Shown: one piece after another, positions 62,707 to 64,000 of the stretch
How the letters are laid out: each line of letters begins with the position of its first letter
Numbering within the stretch: position 1 is the stretch's first letter
Assembly (NCBI GenBank): GCA_922989275.2
Contig: OV277863.1
Coordinates: forward strand, 20,674,001-20,738,000
Direction of reading: 5' to 3'
Origin: Gari tellinella
Taxonomy: Eukaryota > Mollusca > Bivalvia > Cardiida > Psammobiidae
Length of the DNA: 64,000 nt
Made by a program: the position numbers and the translations under genes
The notes under the pieces: generated by a model
Told to the model about the DNA's origin: nothing
Databases searched by the model: none
Seen by the model: only the letters and a program-made list of their open reading frames with translations

Positions 62707-64000
62707 GATGGAACTTAATATATTTCTTCCGCGATTTCATTAAAATCATTGATCTCTGAAACTTCAAAGGGCTAATTCCAGTTTCCAATTAAGTAAAGTC
62801 CAAAATTTGATATTTATTGTAGTAAAATGACATCCAGCACAGATCAAAACCAAACTCAGTTAAAGCTCACTGTGTTCTTTTAGCCTGCACTTAGCTTCAT
62901 GTATATTCAGAAAGCCAAACGCTACTTCGATGACTGTTTGCTTAAATAATTCTCCCCTGAGACATCAAGTGAACAATTTCAGATTCCAATTATTTCGAGT
63001 CCAGCTTTTACTATTTAGGGATGTTTCTTATCAATATATTACAAAACAAACAATGCAGACCCTGATCAGAGGGTTCCTCAAGGAGTCCTCTGATCTGGAC
63101 ATACACTTTAGGAAAATACTTTAGTGTAATCTCGTAAAGCATTTACTCATTGAGCCCTGGCGACGAGTACACTCAACCTTTACAAAAATGTGCCTGTAAA
63201 GTGTACATTAATAAGATGCAAACAATGTAGATGCAGATCGGGGAACCGTTTCATCAATGCTCTTACTACGATCGAAACTATGATTTTCCGCCCTACAGGA
63301 ACCCTCTTATCAGGGTCTACATTGTTTGTTATTTTGCATTATATTGCAAAATTCCCCTTTAAATCGTCAAAAATGGACTAGCCTAAATGGGAAGCTGCAA
63401 TTATTTAGCTAAAGTTACCAGTTAAAGAGGTAAAACAGAAATTGACAGTATGTCAAAAATAATCTAATAAGCACACAGATAAACATTATTCGATGTGAAT
63501 CCAAATAGATAACTAACAGGTAACTTTGCAATGCCAACATTTGGATAGGTGCAATTTCACAGTGTATAAACGAACTGTACTATAACCGGATAAAGCGACT
63601 AGATTTAACAACAAATGTTGACATTTCTTCACAGGCCTCAACTAAACCTGTTAATTTTTTATATTTTCTTAGAACCAATGCGAGCGAACGTAAGTAATAA
63701 TCGCAATTAGACATGTAAATTGTATCGTAGTACACTTGTAAGTGTGTACGTAGAGAGGCAATGGTGATCTGATTAAAAATCAACACAGAGTGTCGATTTC
63801 CCTCTCAAATTTGGGAACAGTTCTTTGAAAATGTCCTTTGTTTTAATCGCATATATTACAAAACTGTACTATATGGTTTCTAAATAGACTGCTAAACAAA
63901 GCCACCATCTATTGTTTATTTTAAATCGCCATTTGATTATAAATTTATGCAAACTTTCTACATGTAGACTGTACCATATATTGCAATCATCTACTATCAT
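62707..64000. mobile_element. Family B-like MITE relics and unassigned sequence
   Basis: Palindromes near 63052-63105 (ACCCTGATCAGAGGGTTCCT, CAAGGAGTCCTCTGATCTGG) and 63228-63330, the latter interrupted in its centre by about 45 bp. GCGACGAGTACACTC at 63160 matches the 31.5-kb array. No PhyH exon could be found here; 63430-64000 is unassigned. Confidence 0.4.

Noticed and set aside
62577..62788. Overlapping short frames on both strands
   Set aside because: They fall on the MITE remnant at 62586-62706 and have no domain.
63580..63786. Possible upstream PhyH exon on the minus strand
   Set aside because: Contains GLVEACEEMSTFVVKSSRF, which shows no PhyH motif, and no good donor follows in a phase matching exon P1.

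Overview
This is a eukaryotic nuclear window, AT-rich and intron-dominated, with no operons or prokaryotic signals. The repeat content points to a mollusc, most likely a heterodont bivalve: internally repeated Helitron-like elements of the 'pearl' type, families starting AGCTCACC and ending in a hairpin plus CTCTTGTT, GC-core palindromic MITEs, and a CR1/Jockey-type LINE. Species cannot be named from the sequence alone.

Two host genes can be reconstructed from exons with consistent splice signals and phases. (1) On the minus strand (62349 to 52423) lie the last five exons of a phytanoyl-CoA dioxygenase (PhyH) family protein, 139 codons plus stop; the N-terminal half is beyond the right edge or unrecognised. 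(2) On the plus strand (37097 to 50883) lie the last exons of an unrecognised basic, probably nuclear protein with a C-terminal coiled coil, including a 36-nt candidate exon that would insert an in-frame TAG. The two genes converge, with stops 1.5 kb apart. A third locus, 16402-18818 (minus), is a frameshifted pseudogene whose 3' part resembles a PIN/FEN-like nuclease module.

Most of the rest is transposon. Six MITE families recur: three flanked by TTAA (A, B, C; piggyBac-type target) and three flanked by TA (D, E, F; mariner/pogo-type). Each carries a 60-75 bp near-perfect palindrome, and closely related palindromes occur in families with unrelated termini. Layout: 1-7.7 kb nested MITEs and Helitron-like elements; 7.7-9.97 kb a foldback and unassigned DNA; 10-15 kb Helitron-like elements and tRNA-like SINEs; 15.7-19.6 kb a tRNA-bearing TIR element and the pseudogene; 19.6-24 kb TTAA elements and a 2.9-kb long-TIR element; 25-26.3 kb a tandem array; 29.5-36.3 kb a TA-flanked composite holding a LINE; 37-51 kb the plus gene, its introns filled by MITEs, a 6-kb long-TIR element and an RTE-like relic; 52-62.6 kb the PhyH gene with MITE-packed introns; 62.6-64 kb MITE relics.

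The most unusual signals are the palindrome module shared between transposon types, adjacent TTAA elements sharing one TTAA, and transposon ends lying within about 5-32 nt of nine exon edges.
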